From a virus: 42,518 nucleotides of DNA. Below the pieces are notes generated by a model that searched no databases, had not been told where the DNA came from, and saw only the letters and a list, made by a program, of their open reading frames with translations. Positions 1 through 7,601 of the stretch are shown here, in pieces. Made by a program: the position numbers and the translations under genes. Position 1 is the first letter of the stretch; the number at the start of each line of letters is the position of its first letter. The stretch lies in the IMG/VR virus record IMGVR_UViG_3300044801_000168, positions 1 through 42,518 of that record. One strand, given 5' to 3'.

Positions 1-795
1 GCTCAGGGAGGCGACGGTGGCGTATCCCCTCTGAGAGAGCAGGGCGATTCCCAGGGCTAGAGCCGGGCTAACTGTGGTAGCCCTGAAGTAGCCAGAGCTT
101 CCGGCCTTGCGGTAGAAGGACCCGTCTCCCGTAAAATATCCGTCCAGCAGGGCCTTGGCCTTATCTGGCGGCAAGGAGAGTACCCACCCCGGTAGGAGCT
201 TGCCGTGCGCATATCGCCCGAAGGGCAGAAGGAACTCATACAACCGTTTCTTCGTAATGTTGAACTTAACGGTTGTTCTCGTCTCGTCCGGATACGGGTT
301 AAACCCGGCCGCGATGATTCTTTTCCTCAATTCTTCAGCTTCTTCGTAGTTGGAGCAGACTATGACACGCCCCTTGCCGTTGTTTTCTGCGAGCCAACCG
401 TCCGCCAAATAGCGTCCTACTAGCCACCACAACTCTGCTGAATGCGGGTCGTCGTCGACGACAGGAAGAACTTGCCCCGCAAAACTGGATTTGGACAAAC
501 AAGATGCGTCCACCCAGTTGGGCCCCGTGAATACCCGCCTATACGCCCCCTTCGCCCCCCTCAAGGGGTCCCATCTCTTGAGTTTTTCACGCGCATAGTA
601 CGGATGCTCGTCCGTAGTGACCGTAGGCAGCATCCCCTGACCGCGCACAAGCCTGCAAGAACCTGCCATGCGGCTTGCAGTAGATGTGATTTTTCTCCAC
701 CGCCCTTTATGGGTGAGGACAAAGTCGCCTATGACCAGCGACTCAATAGGTTTGTAGCCCGCGTAGGTCAAGACGAAGGTGCCCGCCGCGAAGCA
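1..795 (-). mobile_element. LAGLIDADG intein in a C5 methyltransferase (C-terminal end outside window)
   Basis: This intein starts at Cys1 (codon 795-793). Block A is CFAAGTFVLTYAGYKPIESL. Block B carries the T-x-x-H motif (TTDEHP). Two LAGLIDADG dodecapeptide-like motifs follow: LVGRYLADGWL near 420-385 and LLDGYFTGDGS near 150-115. It is therefore a class 1 type intein with a DOD homing endonuclease. The C-terminal blocks F and G (His-Asn) and the +1 residue are beyond position 1. From the insertion point the +1 residue is predicted to be the methyltransferase catalytic Cys itself; that is inference. Confidence 0.88.
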
Positions 796-1014
796 GGGGA
801 ACCCGCCGCTCAACAAGGTGGGGGTTGGCAGATTCCGCTGCCCGACCTCCCTGACGTCAGAGAACCGTTGAACGTTCGGCCAATGTTTCTCTAATACTCG
901 CTTGCAGAAGGGGTTGGCCTCGACCTGGAACAGAGTCTCAAACCCGGCCCACTCGAGGCCCAAGTCCAAGCCGCCCACGCCGCTAAAGAGGCTTCCGTGC
1001 GTGAGTTCGCTCAC
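1..1014 (-). CDS. C5-cytosine DNA methyltransferase interrupted by an intein at the catalytic Cys (partial, runs off window start)
   Basis: The minus strand is open from a GTG at 1014-1012 to the window edge with no stop (338 codons visible). An in-frame TGA lies upstream and an AGGGG sequence lies about 10 nt before the GTG. The first ~73 residues are the N-terminal half of a C5 methyltransferase: SAM motif I (SLFSGVGGLDLGLEWAGF), an acidic residue after strand 2 (QVEANPF), then the lead-in to the catalytic loop, LLSGGFP. The expected PCQ is broken here. After GGFP comes Cys followed by FAAGTFV, an intein start, so the intein sits directly before the catalytic cysteine. The spliced enzyme would restore GGFPC. 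The C-terminal extein lies outside the window. The enzyme would transfer a methyl group from SAM to cytosine C5 in phage DNA. The call is firm for both methyltransferase and intein; the target site is unknown. Confidence 0.9.
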   Translation of the reverse strand, partial: MSELTHGSLFSGVGGLDLGLEWAGFETLFQVEANPFCKRVLEKHWPNVQRFSDVREVGQRNLPTPTLLSGGFPCFAAGTFVLTYAGYKPIESLVIGDFVLTHKGRWRKITSTASRMAGSCRLVRGQGMLPTVTTDEHPYYAREKLKRWDPLRGAKGAYRRVFTGPNWVDASCLSKSSFAGQVLPVVDDDPHSAELWWLVGRYLADGWLAENNGKGRVIVCSNYEEAEELRKRIIAAGFNPYPDETRTTVKFNITKKRLYEFLLPFGRYAHGKLLPGWVLSLPPDKAKALLDGYFTGDGSFYRKAGSSGYFRATTVSPALALGIALLSQRGYATVASLS

Positions 1015-1140
1015 TGCTGTACCTGCGCCCCTGGCTTTAGGTAATAGCCCCCAGCCGGGTCAAACCCTACAGCTGGAACTGCTACTGCTGCTGTACCCAT
1101 TGTGCCGGGTTCCTTAGCCCCGTAGGGTCTAATACCACCC

Positions 1141-1170
1141 AAAAGCAAAAGGGCCGCCGAAAGGCGGCCC
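1141..1170 (-). terminator. Rho-independent terminator
   Basis: On the minus strand an 8-bp GC stem (GGGCCGCC / GGCGGCCC, 1151-1170) with a TTTC loop is followed by a T-rich tail (TTTTGCTTTT, 1150-1141). It lies 17 nt past the stop of the small basic protein at 1187-1315. It would end that transcript ahead of the methyltransferase gene. Confidence 0.8.
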
Positions 1171-1186
1171 AGGAAATCCGTTCTGG

Positions 1187-1315
1187 TTACAGCAGCCCTG
1201 CGTTGGCTTTGCGGGTGCGGTTCGCCTTGCGTGCCGCTGCGGAACGCTTCGCCGCCCGCGCCTTGCGGGTCGCGTTGGCCTTGTAGGCCGCTCGTGATGC
1301 CTTGGAGATCGCCAT
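1187..1315 (-). CDS. Small, highly basic Ala/Lys/Arg-rich protein (42 aa)
   Basis: ATG at 1315-1313 has an excellent ribosome binding site (GGAAGGAGG, 4 nt upstream) and the TAA is at 1189-1187. The 42-residue product is almost wholly Ala, Lys, Arg, Asn and Ser with repeating K-A-N-x-T-R-K-A steps. This composition resembles histone H1 or HU-type tails and suggests nucleic-acid binding or DNA condensation. No catalytic domain is possible at this size. It is followed by a strong terminator, so it may be a short, highly expressed transcript. The function is inferred from composition only. Confidence 0.7.
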   Translation of the reverse strand: MAISKASRAAYKANATRKARAAKRSAAARKANRTRKANAGLL

Positions 1316-1333
1316 GGTGCCTCCTTCCGTAGG

Positions 1334-1504
1334 TTACCTATGGGCGTTCGCCACATAAGCGGCGACGCTTCTAGGGGTGATGCCGTACTGGTTAGCCAGC
1401 TCGTCGGCCGTGCTCCCGTCCTCATGGGCCTTGATCATGGCCTCCTTCTCATCCAAGGACAGGCATCCGTTTCTCTGAGTAATACTGCGCTTTTTAGAAG
1501 TCAT
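1334..1504 (-). CDS. Small helix-turn-helix protein (56 aa)
   Basis: ATG at 1504-1502 was chosen because GGAGGAG lies 5 nt upstream; a longer reading frame upstream lacks a better site. The C-terminal half, with STADELANQYGITPRSVAAYV, fits a helix-turn-helix of the resolvase/Hin or sigma-region-4 type. It sits directly upstream of the basic protein on the same strand and diverges from the ParB-like gene at 1552. It could be a local regulator. The fold is likely; the target is unknown. Confidence 0.7.
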   Translation of the reverse strand: MTSKKRSITQRNGCLSLDEKEAMIKAHEDGSTADELANQYGITPRSVAAYVANAHR

Positions 1505-1551
1505 CTCACTCCTCCGAGAGCTGTATCGTCTCGGGAACATCTATAACATCT

Positions 1552-2556
1552 ATGAACGCCTTAGACTTGTCCCCGAACCTGCTGCGCAGCAAATCCGACG
1601 GGCGGGTCGTCGACATCCCGGTCAAGGACCTCTACGAAACGTTCGACGTCCGCCTCCTTGAACAGGGCTGCAACGAGGACCGGGTCATGAGCCTCAAGGA
1701 TACGTTCTCGACTAAGGCGTACAAGGACGACCCGACGCTTGTTCCGCCAATTATCGTAGAGCTCGCTACAGGGAACGAGATCGACAACGAAGACGAACAC
1801 CGCCGACGGAGGGTCCCCAACGGGTCGTACATCGTCCCCGAAGGACGCCACCGACGCAGAGGAGCGAAGGCGGCGGGGGTCGAGTTCATAAGGGCTATCC
1901 CGATGTACGACCTCACCGAGGAAGAGCGTCGGCTGATCGCCGTGGGCTGCAACATGGTTCGCGGTCCGCTCATGATGGAGCAGTCCGAGCTTGTCCAGCA
2001 GGCCATGCTGTTCGCAAAGCCCGTCGAGGATGGGGGCTTGGGCATGCCGCTACCAGAAGTGCGCAGGAAGTTCGCCGCGCACGCCGGGGTCACCAAAACC
2101 AGCCTCGACAAGACGATACGGCAGGTCGACAGCAACCTCGACGACGTGAACAAGCGGAAGGCGATGACGTTCTACAACGATGAGGACTCGCCCCTCACGA
2201 CCAAGCAGAAGCTCGAGTTCATCCAGGGGAAGTGGGGCTTCCGCCCCGCGACGGTCAAGGGCTGGGCGAACCCGGAAAGGCGCAAGAGCAGGGAGCAGAA
2301 AACGGAAATCGCGAAGGGCCTCGCTGGCGGCGTGACAAAGTCCTTTCAGACGTTTAAGAAGGGCCTCGAACGCTCACGCGCCACGATGGTCAAGTTCTAC
2401 GTCGATGACGTTGACGGCGGCATCGTCAGCGCCAATGAAGTGGATGACCTTCTGCTGCTGATGGAGCGGAACGCGAAATCGCTCCAAAAAACCATCTTGA
2501 AGGCGCGGCTGAAGTTCAAGTCGCAGGTGCAGCCGCGAGGGTCGGGTACAGCGTGA
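1552..2556 (+). CDS. ParB/Srx-like domain protein (334 aa)
   Basis: Residues ~15-125 resemble the ParB N-terminal nuclease-like fold: a 'V..L' strand, then YIVPEGRHRRRGAKAAGVEFIRAIPM, matching the family's 'V.DGHRR..A....G...IPV' pattern. Residues ~130-200 hold helices compatible with a KorB/ParB HTH (LPEVRRKFAAHAGVTKTSLDKTI). The Lys-rich C-terminus is not recognised. Phage ParB-like proteins act in partition, DNA nicking or regulation; which applies here is unclear. The start ATG has no clear ribosome binding site. It is the only plus-strand gene in this part and diverges from the HTH gene. Confidence 0.65.
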   Translation: MNALDLSPNLLRSKSDGRVVDIPVKDLYETFDVRLLEQGCNEDRVMSLKDTFSTKAYKDDPTLVPPIIVELATGNEIDNEDEHRRRRVPNGSYIVPEGRHRRRGAKAAGVEFIRAIPMYDLTEEERRLIAVGCNMVRGPLMMEQSELVQQAMLFAKPVEDGGLGMPLPEVRRKFAAHAGVTKTSLDKTIRQVDSNLDDVNKRKAMTFYNDEDSPLTTKQKLEFIQGKWGFRPATVKGWANPERRKSREQKTEIAKGLAGGVTKSFQTFKKGLERSRATMVKFYVDDVDGGIVSANEVDDLLLLMERNAKSLQKTILKARLKFKSQVQPRGSGTA

Positions 2557-2635
2557 CCATGTACTTTTCGAATGCGGCCATCTCGGCCAACTCCTGCTGC
2601 CTTTCTTGCTCGGTTTTCTGCTTGGCGATCGCCAT
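2516..2635 (-). CDS. Small hypothetical protein (39 aa)
   Basis: The ATG at 2635-2633 overlaps the TAA of the upstream methyltransferase-like gene as TAATG, a typical translational-coupling junction, and GGGGGAAAA lies just upstream. The product is a short amphipathic helix rich in Gln, Glu and Lys. Its last 41 nt run antisense to the end of the ParB-like gene. Too short to assign; the junction is the main support. Confidence 0.45.
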   Translation of the reverse strand: MAIAKQKTEQERQQELAEMAAFEKYMVTLYPTLAAAPAT

Positions 2636-3315
2636 TACTGTTTTCCCCCTATCTGGAATATCGAGCACAGCATCGGACTGTTGCTTTTCTTGTGGTCATT
2701 GAGGTAGGTGAACGAGCGAAGCTGGAGCACCGGAACTTTGGCCCTCACGCGCACGGCGTGGAGGAGCATCCGCTGCCGCTCCTCAGTACTGCTATATCCT
2801 TTGACACGTCCGTTGAGCACCGTGACCGCAACGAGCGCCCCGTCGTCCAGGACGCCAGAGCGGACGATCTTCTCGATCTCAAAACGCGGGGAGGTAGCTT
2901 GCCAAGACTCTATAGGGTCACAAAAGTCTAAATGAAAAGCCTGCACCCGACCGCCAACATCTGCGATGCTCTTACACACGTCTCGACAGACACCACGGTG
3001 TTGGTTAGGTTTAATGACGAGCTGCTCCTGCGGCGTAAACTCACGAGTGAAGTTCGCCATCACGGGGATGTTCTGCTCCACGAGGATGATATTCCCCAGA
3101 GGCCAGCCGTGTCGGACAGCGGTGTCAACCTCGTGCCTCTTCGGCCCGGCGAGCAGCATGATTCTGGCCGTCGGCGAGGCGGCGGGCGCGAGGATGCGGT
3201 GCACTTCCTCCCTGGCGGCCTGCTTCGCGGGAATGTCGTAAATGTGCCCTTCGCCCATTCTATGAGTATACGGCCGCGACCTCACTTTTGGCCACGCGTT
3301 ACTTTGGTCGTCCAC
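2635..3315 (-). CDS. SAM-dependent methyltransferase-like protein (226 aa)
   Basis: The GTG start at 3315-3313 follows the stop of the C5 methyltransferase by 3 nt, with AAGGTG just ahead. Residues ~50-135 look like a class I Rossmann methyltransferase core: a hydrophobic strand ending in a motif I-like turn (MLLAGPKRHE), a second strand ending in an acidic residue (IILVEQN), and a third strand with FHLDFCD. The C-terminal part has a strand pair (ALVAVTVLNGR) typical of strands 5-6. No DPPY or PCQ motif is visible, so base type and target are unknown. It forms an operon with the C5 methyltransferase upstream. Confidence 0.55.
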   Translation of the reverse strand: MDDQSNAWPKVRSRPYTHRMGEGHIYDIPAKQAAREEVHRILAPAASPTARIMLLAGPKRHEVDTAVRHGWPLGNIILVEQNIPVMANFTREFTPQEQLVIKPNQHRGVCRDVCKSIADVGGRVQAFHLDFCDPIESWQATSPRFEIEKIVRSGVLDDGALVAVTVLNGRVKGYSSTEERQRMLLHAVRVRAKVPVLQLRSFTYLNDHKKSNSPMLCSIFQIGGKQ

Positions 3316-3318
3316 GGG

Positions 3319-4385
3319 TCACCTTGCGAGGGAGCGGAGGACGGCGTCCACCACGGGGACGCACACGGAGTTGCCGACCTGCCTGTAGGCCTGGGCGTCG
3401 TTGTCGGGGAGGATGTAGCGGTCGGAGAATCCCTGTAGGCGGGCGCACTCCCTGGGGGTCAGCAGGCGCAGGCCCTCGGGGGCGTCCACGGCGGGCGTGG
3501 AGAACGTGGCGACGGTCGGGGAGATTCCCTTGACGGAGTAGACCTTGTCCTGCTGCCTCGGGAGGCCGCTTGGGGTGTCGCCGTACATGATCGCCAGGGG
3601 CTCTATCCTGCCCGTGCGGACCTGGGGCTTCGCGGACATGTCGTACAGCCACTTGATCGCGTCGTAGCGCGGCGTGCCCCTGGGGAACGGGTGGTTCGGC
3701 TGCTTGCCGCCCGCCCTGGCGTTGTGCAGGACGGTGCGGTTCCTCCAGACGTTCTCAATGAGGTACTTCGGGTCGCCCATCTGCGGCTGGAGGATGTCCT
3801 CGACGGCCGGGTGGGTGTAGCGTGACGGCGACGGCCACGCGAACCTGTCGGGCAGGTCGGCGCGGACGCCGACGAAGAACATGCGCTTGCGCTGCTGCGG
3901 GACGCCGAAGTCCACGGCGTTCAGGACCCCGTGGTGCACGCTGTACCCGGAGGACCTGAGGTTGTCCACGATCGTCTCAAGCACGGGCGAGCCGTCCTTG
4001 TTCCGCATGAACTGGATGCCCTGGACGTTCTCGAAGACGAAGTTCGCGGGCTGCTTGGCCCGCAGGACGCGGACGAGCTCCAGGAAGAGGTTGTCCCTGG
4101 TCTCCGCGTCCCCCACGGTCTTGCCGTTCTTGAGGAACCAGCGCCCGTTCTTGGAGAACGGCTGGCACGGGAAGCCGCCGAACAGCACGTCGTGGTCGGG
4201 AATCTCCCTGTCCTCGACCTGCGGATGTCGGCGAGGGAGGAGATGCCGAAGTTCTTGCTGTAGGTGACGGCGGCCTGGGGGTTGTTGTCGATGGCCATCA
4301 CGCACTTGGCCCCGAGACCGTAGACGCGCTCCGCCCCGAGGCTGAAGCCGCCGATCCCGGAGAAGGCGTCAACGTATGTGAGCAT
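3319..4385 (-). CDS. C5-cytosine DNA methyltransferase with a one-base frameshift
   Basis: Nearly all C5 methyltransferase motifs are present in two frames. Frame one (from ATG 4385) gives motif I (YVDAFSGIGGFSLGAERVYG) and motif II (AIDNNPQA). Frame two (to TGA 3319) gives motif IV (GGFPCQPFS), motif VI (FENVQG), motif VIII (QQRKRMFFVGVR), a target-recognition region, motif IX (LTPRECARLQGF) and motif X (QVGNSVCVPV). The frames meet at about 4221-4224, where one extra base in ATCCGCAGG would give a continuous 355-residue enzyme. As written it is broken. It may be a true pseudogene, a programmed shift or a sequencing deletion. It lies in a minus-strand operon with the next two genes downstream. 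Confidence 0.85.
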
Positions 4386-4397
4386 GTCGGATAATAC

Positions 4398-4622
4398 TCA
4401 GAACGTCGTGTCGATCTCGAAGCCCCACGCCTCAAGCAGCGGCTCCGGGACGTAGCGGGAGTTGCGGTTCGCCCGCACCCACTCGCGCAGCGGCTCCGAC
4501 CGGATGTACTGGTCCGGGGTCAGGCCGAGCTCCGTGGTCTTCCTCTCGAACTCCGTGACGGTGGGCACCACGGGCAAGGACTGCTCCTTGCCCCAGTTCG
4601 GGTTGCCGTGCTTCTTGGACAT
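4398..4622 (-). CDS. Small conserved phage-type hypothetical protein (74 aa)
   Basis: ATG at 4622 has AAGGAGAG 3-4 nt upstream. The product starts MSKKHGNPNWGK, an opening often seen in short uncharacterised phage proteins, and carries a helix-rich centre with charged residues, TPDQYIRSEPLREWVRANR. It lies 9 nt after the sigma-like gene and 12 nt before the methyltransferase gene in the same operon. No domain can be named. Confidence 0.7.
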   Translation of the reverse strand: MSKKHGNPNWGKEQSLPVVPTVTEFERKTTELGLTPDQYIRSEPLREWVRANRNSRYVPEPLLEAWGFEIDTTF

Positions 4623-4631
4623 GGTCTCTCC

Positions 4632-5933
4632 TTAGGCCGTGATTCTCTTCTTGTAGGGCTTGCGCTGCTTGGGCACCTCGGCCCTGCTGAGGAAGCATTC
4701 GCCGAGCTGCTTCAGGCGCGTCCGCATGCGGGAGAACTCCTGCTCGGTCACGCCCATGTACGCCGCCGCCTCGGCCAGCGGGCCCGTGGCCTCCAGCGCC
4801 TCGATGGCGGGGAAGACGCTCGGGTCCGTCCGCTTCACGAAGTCCTTGAACTGGCCCGTGAACAGGCGGTCGTCGTGCTGCTTCTTGCTGCGCTCGGTGC
4901 TGGCGACCAGGTGCGAGCTGTTCGCGTGGATGTACTCGTCGTCCGGCGCGTCGCTGCGCCCGTCGGCGGACACGGAGACCGCCGCGCCGAGGGGCACGTT
5001 GCCCGCCCTGCACACGGGGTTCTTCTGGCGCTTCGACTGAACCGTGTTGAACTTGTTCGCGAGGCAGAAATTGATGTAGTTGCGGAATCGGCGCTCGCTC
5101 GCGCCATACTGCGCGTAAGGGTTAAACGTTTCAACGACATCGGAGCATCCGCTTTGCCTTCCGTTCGCCCCTGGGAGGCGGTGCTTCGAGGCCTGCGGCA
5201 GGTACTTCATGTGGATGAGGAGGTCCTGGGTCCAGTCCTCCACGTCGTCGTCGACCTGGAAGCGGTTCAGCCGCTTCTTCACCCAGTTCAGCACGTACTT
5301 GGGGTACCGCTCGTAGAACTCGTCGAAGTCCTTCGGGACGACGAAGCCGTCGTCGCCGACGAAGTGGCCGTCCGGGCTGATGGTGAACTTGTCCCCAGTG
5401 TAGCCCTCCGGCTCCTCAAGCTGGGGCATCGCGGCCTTGGCCGCCGCGAGCGCGTCGGCCTCCGCCCTGGCCTTGTCCTTCTCGGCTATCCTCTGCTCCC
5501 GCTCCTCGGCCCTGCGCTCGGCTATGGCCAGGGCGATCGCGTCGACCGCGACCACGAACTCGGTCGGCGAGCTCTGCGCGGTGATCGTGCCCACGACGGG
5601 GTAGCCCCACGGGGCGCTCCCCTGGAGGGACATCTTGCGGTCGGTCCAGGCGACGACGGGTGCGCCCAGCAGGGGCGCGTCGGGGGAGGTGGAGGGCTCC
5701 AGGACGATGGCGTAGCCGGGGACCTGCCGCCCCTTCCACTCGCGGAGGCTCCTGTAGATGCTCTTCTCGGGCTCGACGGAGGGCTTGGGCCTGCGGGCCT
5801 CCGTGAGGTTGTACTGGAACGCGACTACCGCCGCCTCCTCGAAGAGCATCCCCCCGAGGTGCAGGGTGACGTTCCGTTCGGGGGGCATCAGGCTGTAGAC
5901 TTTCACCGACTTTGGAGCGGCTTGCTGGTTCAT
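4632..5933 (-). CDS. Sigma-70-like transcription factor (433 aa)
   Basis: ATG at 5933 has GGAGG 3-4 nt upstream. Residues ~1-140 are beta-rich and unrecognised. A charged coiled-coil stretch follows (~143-170, AERRAEEREQRIAEKDKARAEAD). Residues ~205-300 resemble sigma region 2: FDEFYERYPKYVLNWVKKRL, then VDDDVEDWTQDLLIHMKYL, matching the 'D..D..Q..F' recognition helix pattern. Residues ~380-425 resemble region 4, an HTH (ALEATGPLAEAAAYMGVTEQ). It would redirect host RNA polymerase to phage promoters. The long N-terminal extension is unusual. A replication or recombination HTH protein cannot be excluded. Confidence 0.55.
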   Translation of the reverse strand: MNQQAAPKSVKVYSLMPPERNVTLHLGGMLFEEAAVVAFQYNLTEARRPKPSVEPEKSIYRSLREWKGRQVPGYAIVLEPSTSPDAPLLGAPVVAWTDRKMSLQGSAPWGYPVVGTITAQSSPTEFVVAVDAIALAIAERRAEEREQRIAEKDKARAEADALAAAKAAMPQLEEPEGYTGDKFTISPDGHFVGDDGFVVPKDFDEFYERYPKYVLNWVKKRLNRFQVDDDVEDWTQDLLIHMKYLPQASKHRLPGANGRQSGCSDVVETFNPYAQYGASERRFRNYINFCLANKFNTVQSKRQKNPVCRAGNVPLGAAVSVSADGRSDAPDDEYIHANSSHLVASTERSKKQHDDRLFTGQFKDFVKRTDPSVFPAIEALEATGPLAEAAAYMGVTEQEFSRMRTRLKQLGECFLSRAEVPKQRKPYKKRITA

Positions 5934-6003
5934 GGGCCTCCACAGGCAGAGACGCGGCCGCCGGGGAGTCGGTTCCCGGCCGTCGAATCTGGGCCTTGCT
6001 CGA

Positions 6004-6204
6004 TTATTTTACCCCGGCCGAGCGCCTCTTCGCGGCGGGCGCTGGAGACAGCTCGTGCTCCAGAGCCTCGATGTCCCTCTTCAGCGCGACCATGACGCAG
6101 CACCGCACGCCAGCGGCGCACTCGGCTGAGTGGGCGGCGTAGATGTCTTTCATGGACTGGAGGACACGTGGTTTTTGGCGTTCGGACAGGACGATGTTTC
6201 TCAT
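6004..6204 (-). CDS. Small hypothetical protein (66 aa)
   Basis: ATG at 6204 has no visible ribosome binding site and lies just outside the IS200/IS605-like remnant. An internal Met at residue 18 is an alternative start. The product is helical with three cysteines (residues 29, 35 and 36 of the long form) and a basic C-terminus. It ends 70 nt before the sigma-like gene. No family is recognised. The remnant may have removed the original upstream region. Confidence 0.4.
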   Translation of the reverse strand: MRNIVLSERQKPRVLQSMKDIYAAHSAECAAGVRCCVMVALKRDIEALEHELSPAPAAKRRSAGVK

Positions 6205-6213
6205 TGAAAAATA

Positions 6214-6510
6214 GCGGCGGAAACCCAGCCTTTAGGCCGGGAGGAGCCGCGTCCTCCGACTCTAAATTTGGCGGTTTAACGTTCCGCCAAACGTGGGCGG
6301 TAAGCCCTCCTGTATACATCTCTTCGACATTGGCAAACGCAGAGGAATCGGACTAGAGAAGCATCCAAAACGTGCTTTGAGGCACCACCCTCGGTTTGCT
6401 AATTGCGAACTCGGACTTAACCGAATCTCGACTTGTCTAGTGCATAGGTTTGACCTGCTTCCGCCTGTTGGTCAGGCTTCCGCAAGCCCAGACTTTAGTC
6501 TGGGTCTATG
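6214..6510 (-). mobile_element. IS200/IS605-like remnant or MITE (two hairpin ends, no intact transposase)
   Basis: This gene-free stretch is about 300 nt and AT-richer than its neighbours. Near each end is a hairpin with the same loop: CCCAGAC-TTTA-GTCTGGG (6487-6504, perfect 7 bp) and CCCAGCC-TTTA-GGCCGGG (6224-6241, one mismatch). Matched subterminal hairpins are the hallmark of IS200/IS605 ends. On the minus strand near 6345-6205 a frame runs into the hairpin (APPGLKAGFPP), similar in style to TnpB C-terminal tails that overlap the right end. No intact TnpA or TnpB is present. A terminator pair is the main alternative. Confidence 0.5.
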
Positions 6511-6574
6511 ACACGCACCTGGAGTGACTACTGTAGCATCAGATGCGGCGCGGAGTCAATCGGATTCGGGGGTT

Positions 6575-6766
6575 TTACAGCTCGATCGTGTCCTCAAGGA
6601 AGCTCAGGTCGATGTCCTTCGCCTTCCCCTTGATGCGGCGGCGGCAGGTGGTCTTGGGCGTCGCCTCCAGTGCTTCGGTGAGCTCTATCACGGACCTGTC
6701 CAGGGCTGTGCGGCAGGCTTCCATCGCGCAAGTGCTGAGGTCCAGGGCTGCCTTCTCGGTCGCCAT
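6575..6766 (-). CDS. Small hypothetical protein (63 aa)
   Basis: ATG at 6766 has AAGGGG 7 nt upstream, inside the 3' end of the preceding gene, whose TAA is at 6770-6768, so the two are coupled. The product is short and charged, with a helix holding two cysteines and a basic patch (CRRRIKGKAKD) before an acidic C-terminus. No family is recognised. Its position next to a membrane protein might suggest a lysis-region gene, but that is only context. Confidence 0.6.
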   Translation of the reverse strand: MATEKAALDLSTCAMEACRTALDRSVIELTEALEATPKTTCRRRIKGKAKDIDLSFLEDTIEL

Positions 6767-6767
6767 G

Positions 6768-7160
6768 TTATTTCCCCTTGATTATGCCCAGCAGGCCCTC
6801 GACGACCCGCTGGAAATTGGTCATGATCGTCGCCTGGTTCGCCGCCAGGACGTCCTGCTTCGCCATCATCTCGCGCACGATGGTGAGCTCCGTGTCCGCC
6901 ACCTCGGCCTGGTGGTGGATCGCGTCGGCTAGCTGGTGCACGCTCACGGCCAGCTCGCGCTGCGCCTGCACCTGGCCCTCAAGCTGGCCCTTGAGCTCGG
7001 CGTTGCTGTCCGTGATCGCCTTGGTGTTGGCCTCAAGGTTGCGGCTGATCTGATTTATAGAGATGGTGTTCCAGATAAACAGGCCAGCGCAGAGGATCAC
7101 GGCTCCTGCCGCCGGTCCAAATTCCTGAACAAGCGATACTGGGTCAGCTTGAAGCAGCAT
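6768..7160 (-). CDS. Membrane-anchored coiled-coil protein (130 aa), holin- or spanin-like layout
   Basis: Residues ~14-32 (GPAAGAVILCAGLFIWNTI) form one hydrophobic transmembrane segment. The rest is a heptad-rich helix with many Gln, Glu, Asn and Ala (residues 35-115). This layout, a short N-terminus, one membrane helix and a long coiled coil, occurs in phage inner-membrane spanins, some holins and tape-associated proteins. The ATG at 7160 lies inside the 3' end of the HNH gene (17-nt overlap), whose insertion may have changed its leader. The role is inferred from topology. Confidence 0.6.
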   Translation of the reverse strand: MLLQADPVSLVQEFGPAAGAVILCAGLFIWNTISINQISRNLEANTKAITDSNAELKGQLEGQVQAQRELAVSVHQLADAIHHQAEVADTELTIVREMMAKQDVLAANQATIMTNFQRVVEGLLGIIKGK

Positions 7161-7566
7161 GGGTAACCTCGTTCGACCTGTATTTACGAAAACATAACAT
7201 CAAAAATAGCCACTCATCATAGGAGAAAACACTACCTTTAGCCCAATTACAGCGCCCGCAGCACACGACCACATTGCTTGCGGTGTAACCCAAGTTATCG
7301 TCTTTTCTGTCTAGGTTAAAACGGTCATCAATGTTAGTATAAACATGCCGTGCCCATGAAACTGAGTCTCCGCAATAATGACATTCGCAGACTGCCGTGA
7401 ATTTCAAAAATTCGTCAAAGGTTAGGTCAACGCGGTAGTCACGTTTCTCCGCGCAGCGAATAAGACGGTTGTACAAAACCCTCAAATGGTCGCAGACGCC
7501 TATTGTGCCCTTGTACGTATTTTGAACGCCCGTTAGTTGTGCCACCACACCGCACAAGCAGTACAT
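7144..7566 (-). CDS. HNH-type homing endonuclease (140 aa)
   Basis: ATG at 7566 (or the adjacent GTG at 7569) has GGGGG upstream. The core is a zinc-bound HNH fold: ECHYCG (first Cys pair), then FNLDRKDDNLGYTASNVVVCCGRCNWAKG, giving the catalytic region and the second Cys pair. The sequence is AT-rich compared with terL and the next gene, consistent with horizontal entry. It sits exactly between terL and the membrane-protein gene, overlapping the latter's start by 17 nt. Free-standing enzymes of this type cut an uninserted allele so that repair copies them in. Confidence 0.85.
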   Translation of the reverse strand: MYCLCGVVAQLTGVQNTYKGTIGVCDHLRVLYNRLIRCAEKRDYRVDLTFDEFLKFTAVCECHYCGDSVSWARHVYTNIDDRFNLDRKDDNLGYTASNVVVCCGRCNWAKGSVFSYDEWLFLMLCFRKYRSNEVTHAASS

Positions 7567-7601
7567 CACGGTTGCCCCCTATATTGTGCTCAAAAGGCGG
7601 A

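Noticed and set aside
1-894. Several short plus-strand frames in the first 900 bases
   Set aside because: They are shadows of the minus-strand methyltransferase-intein gene, which has clear motifs throughout.
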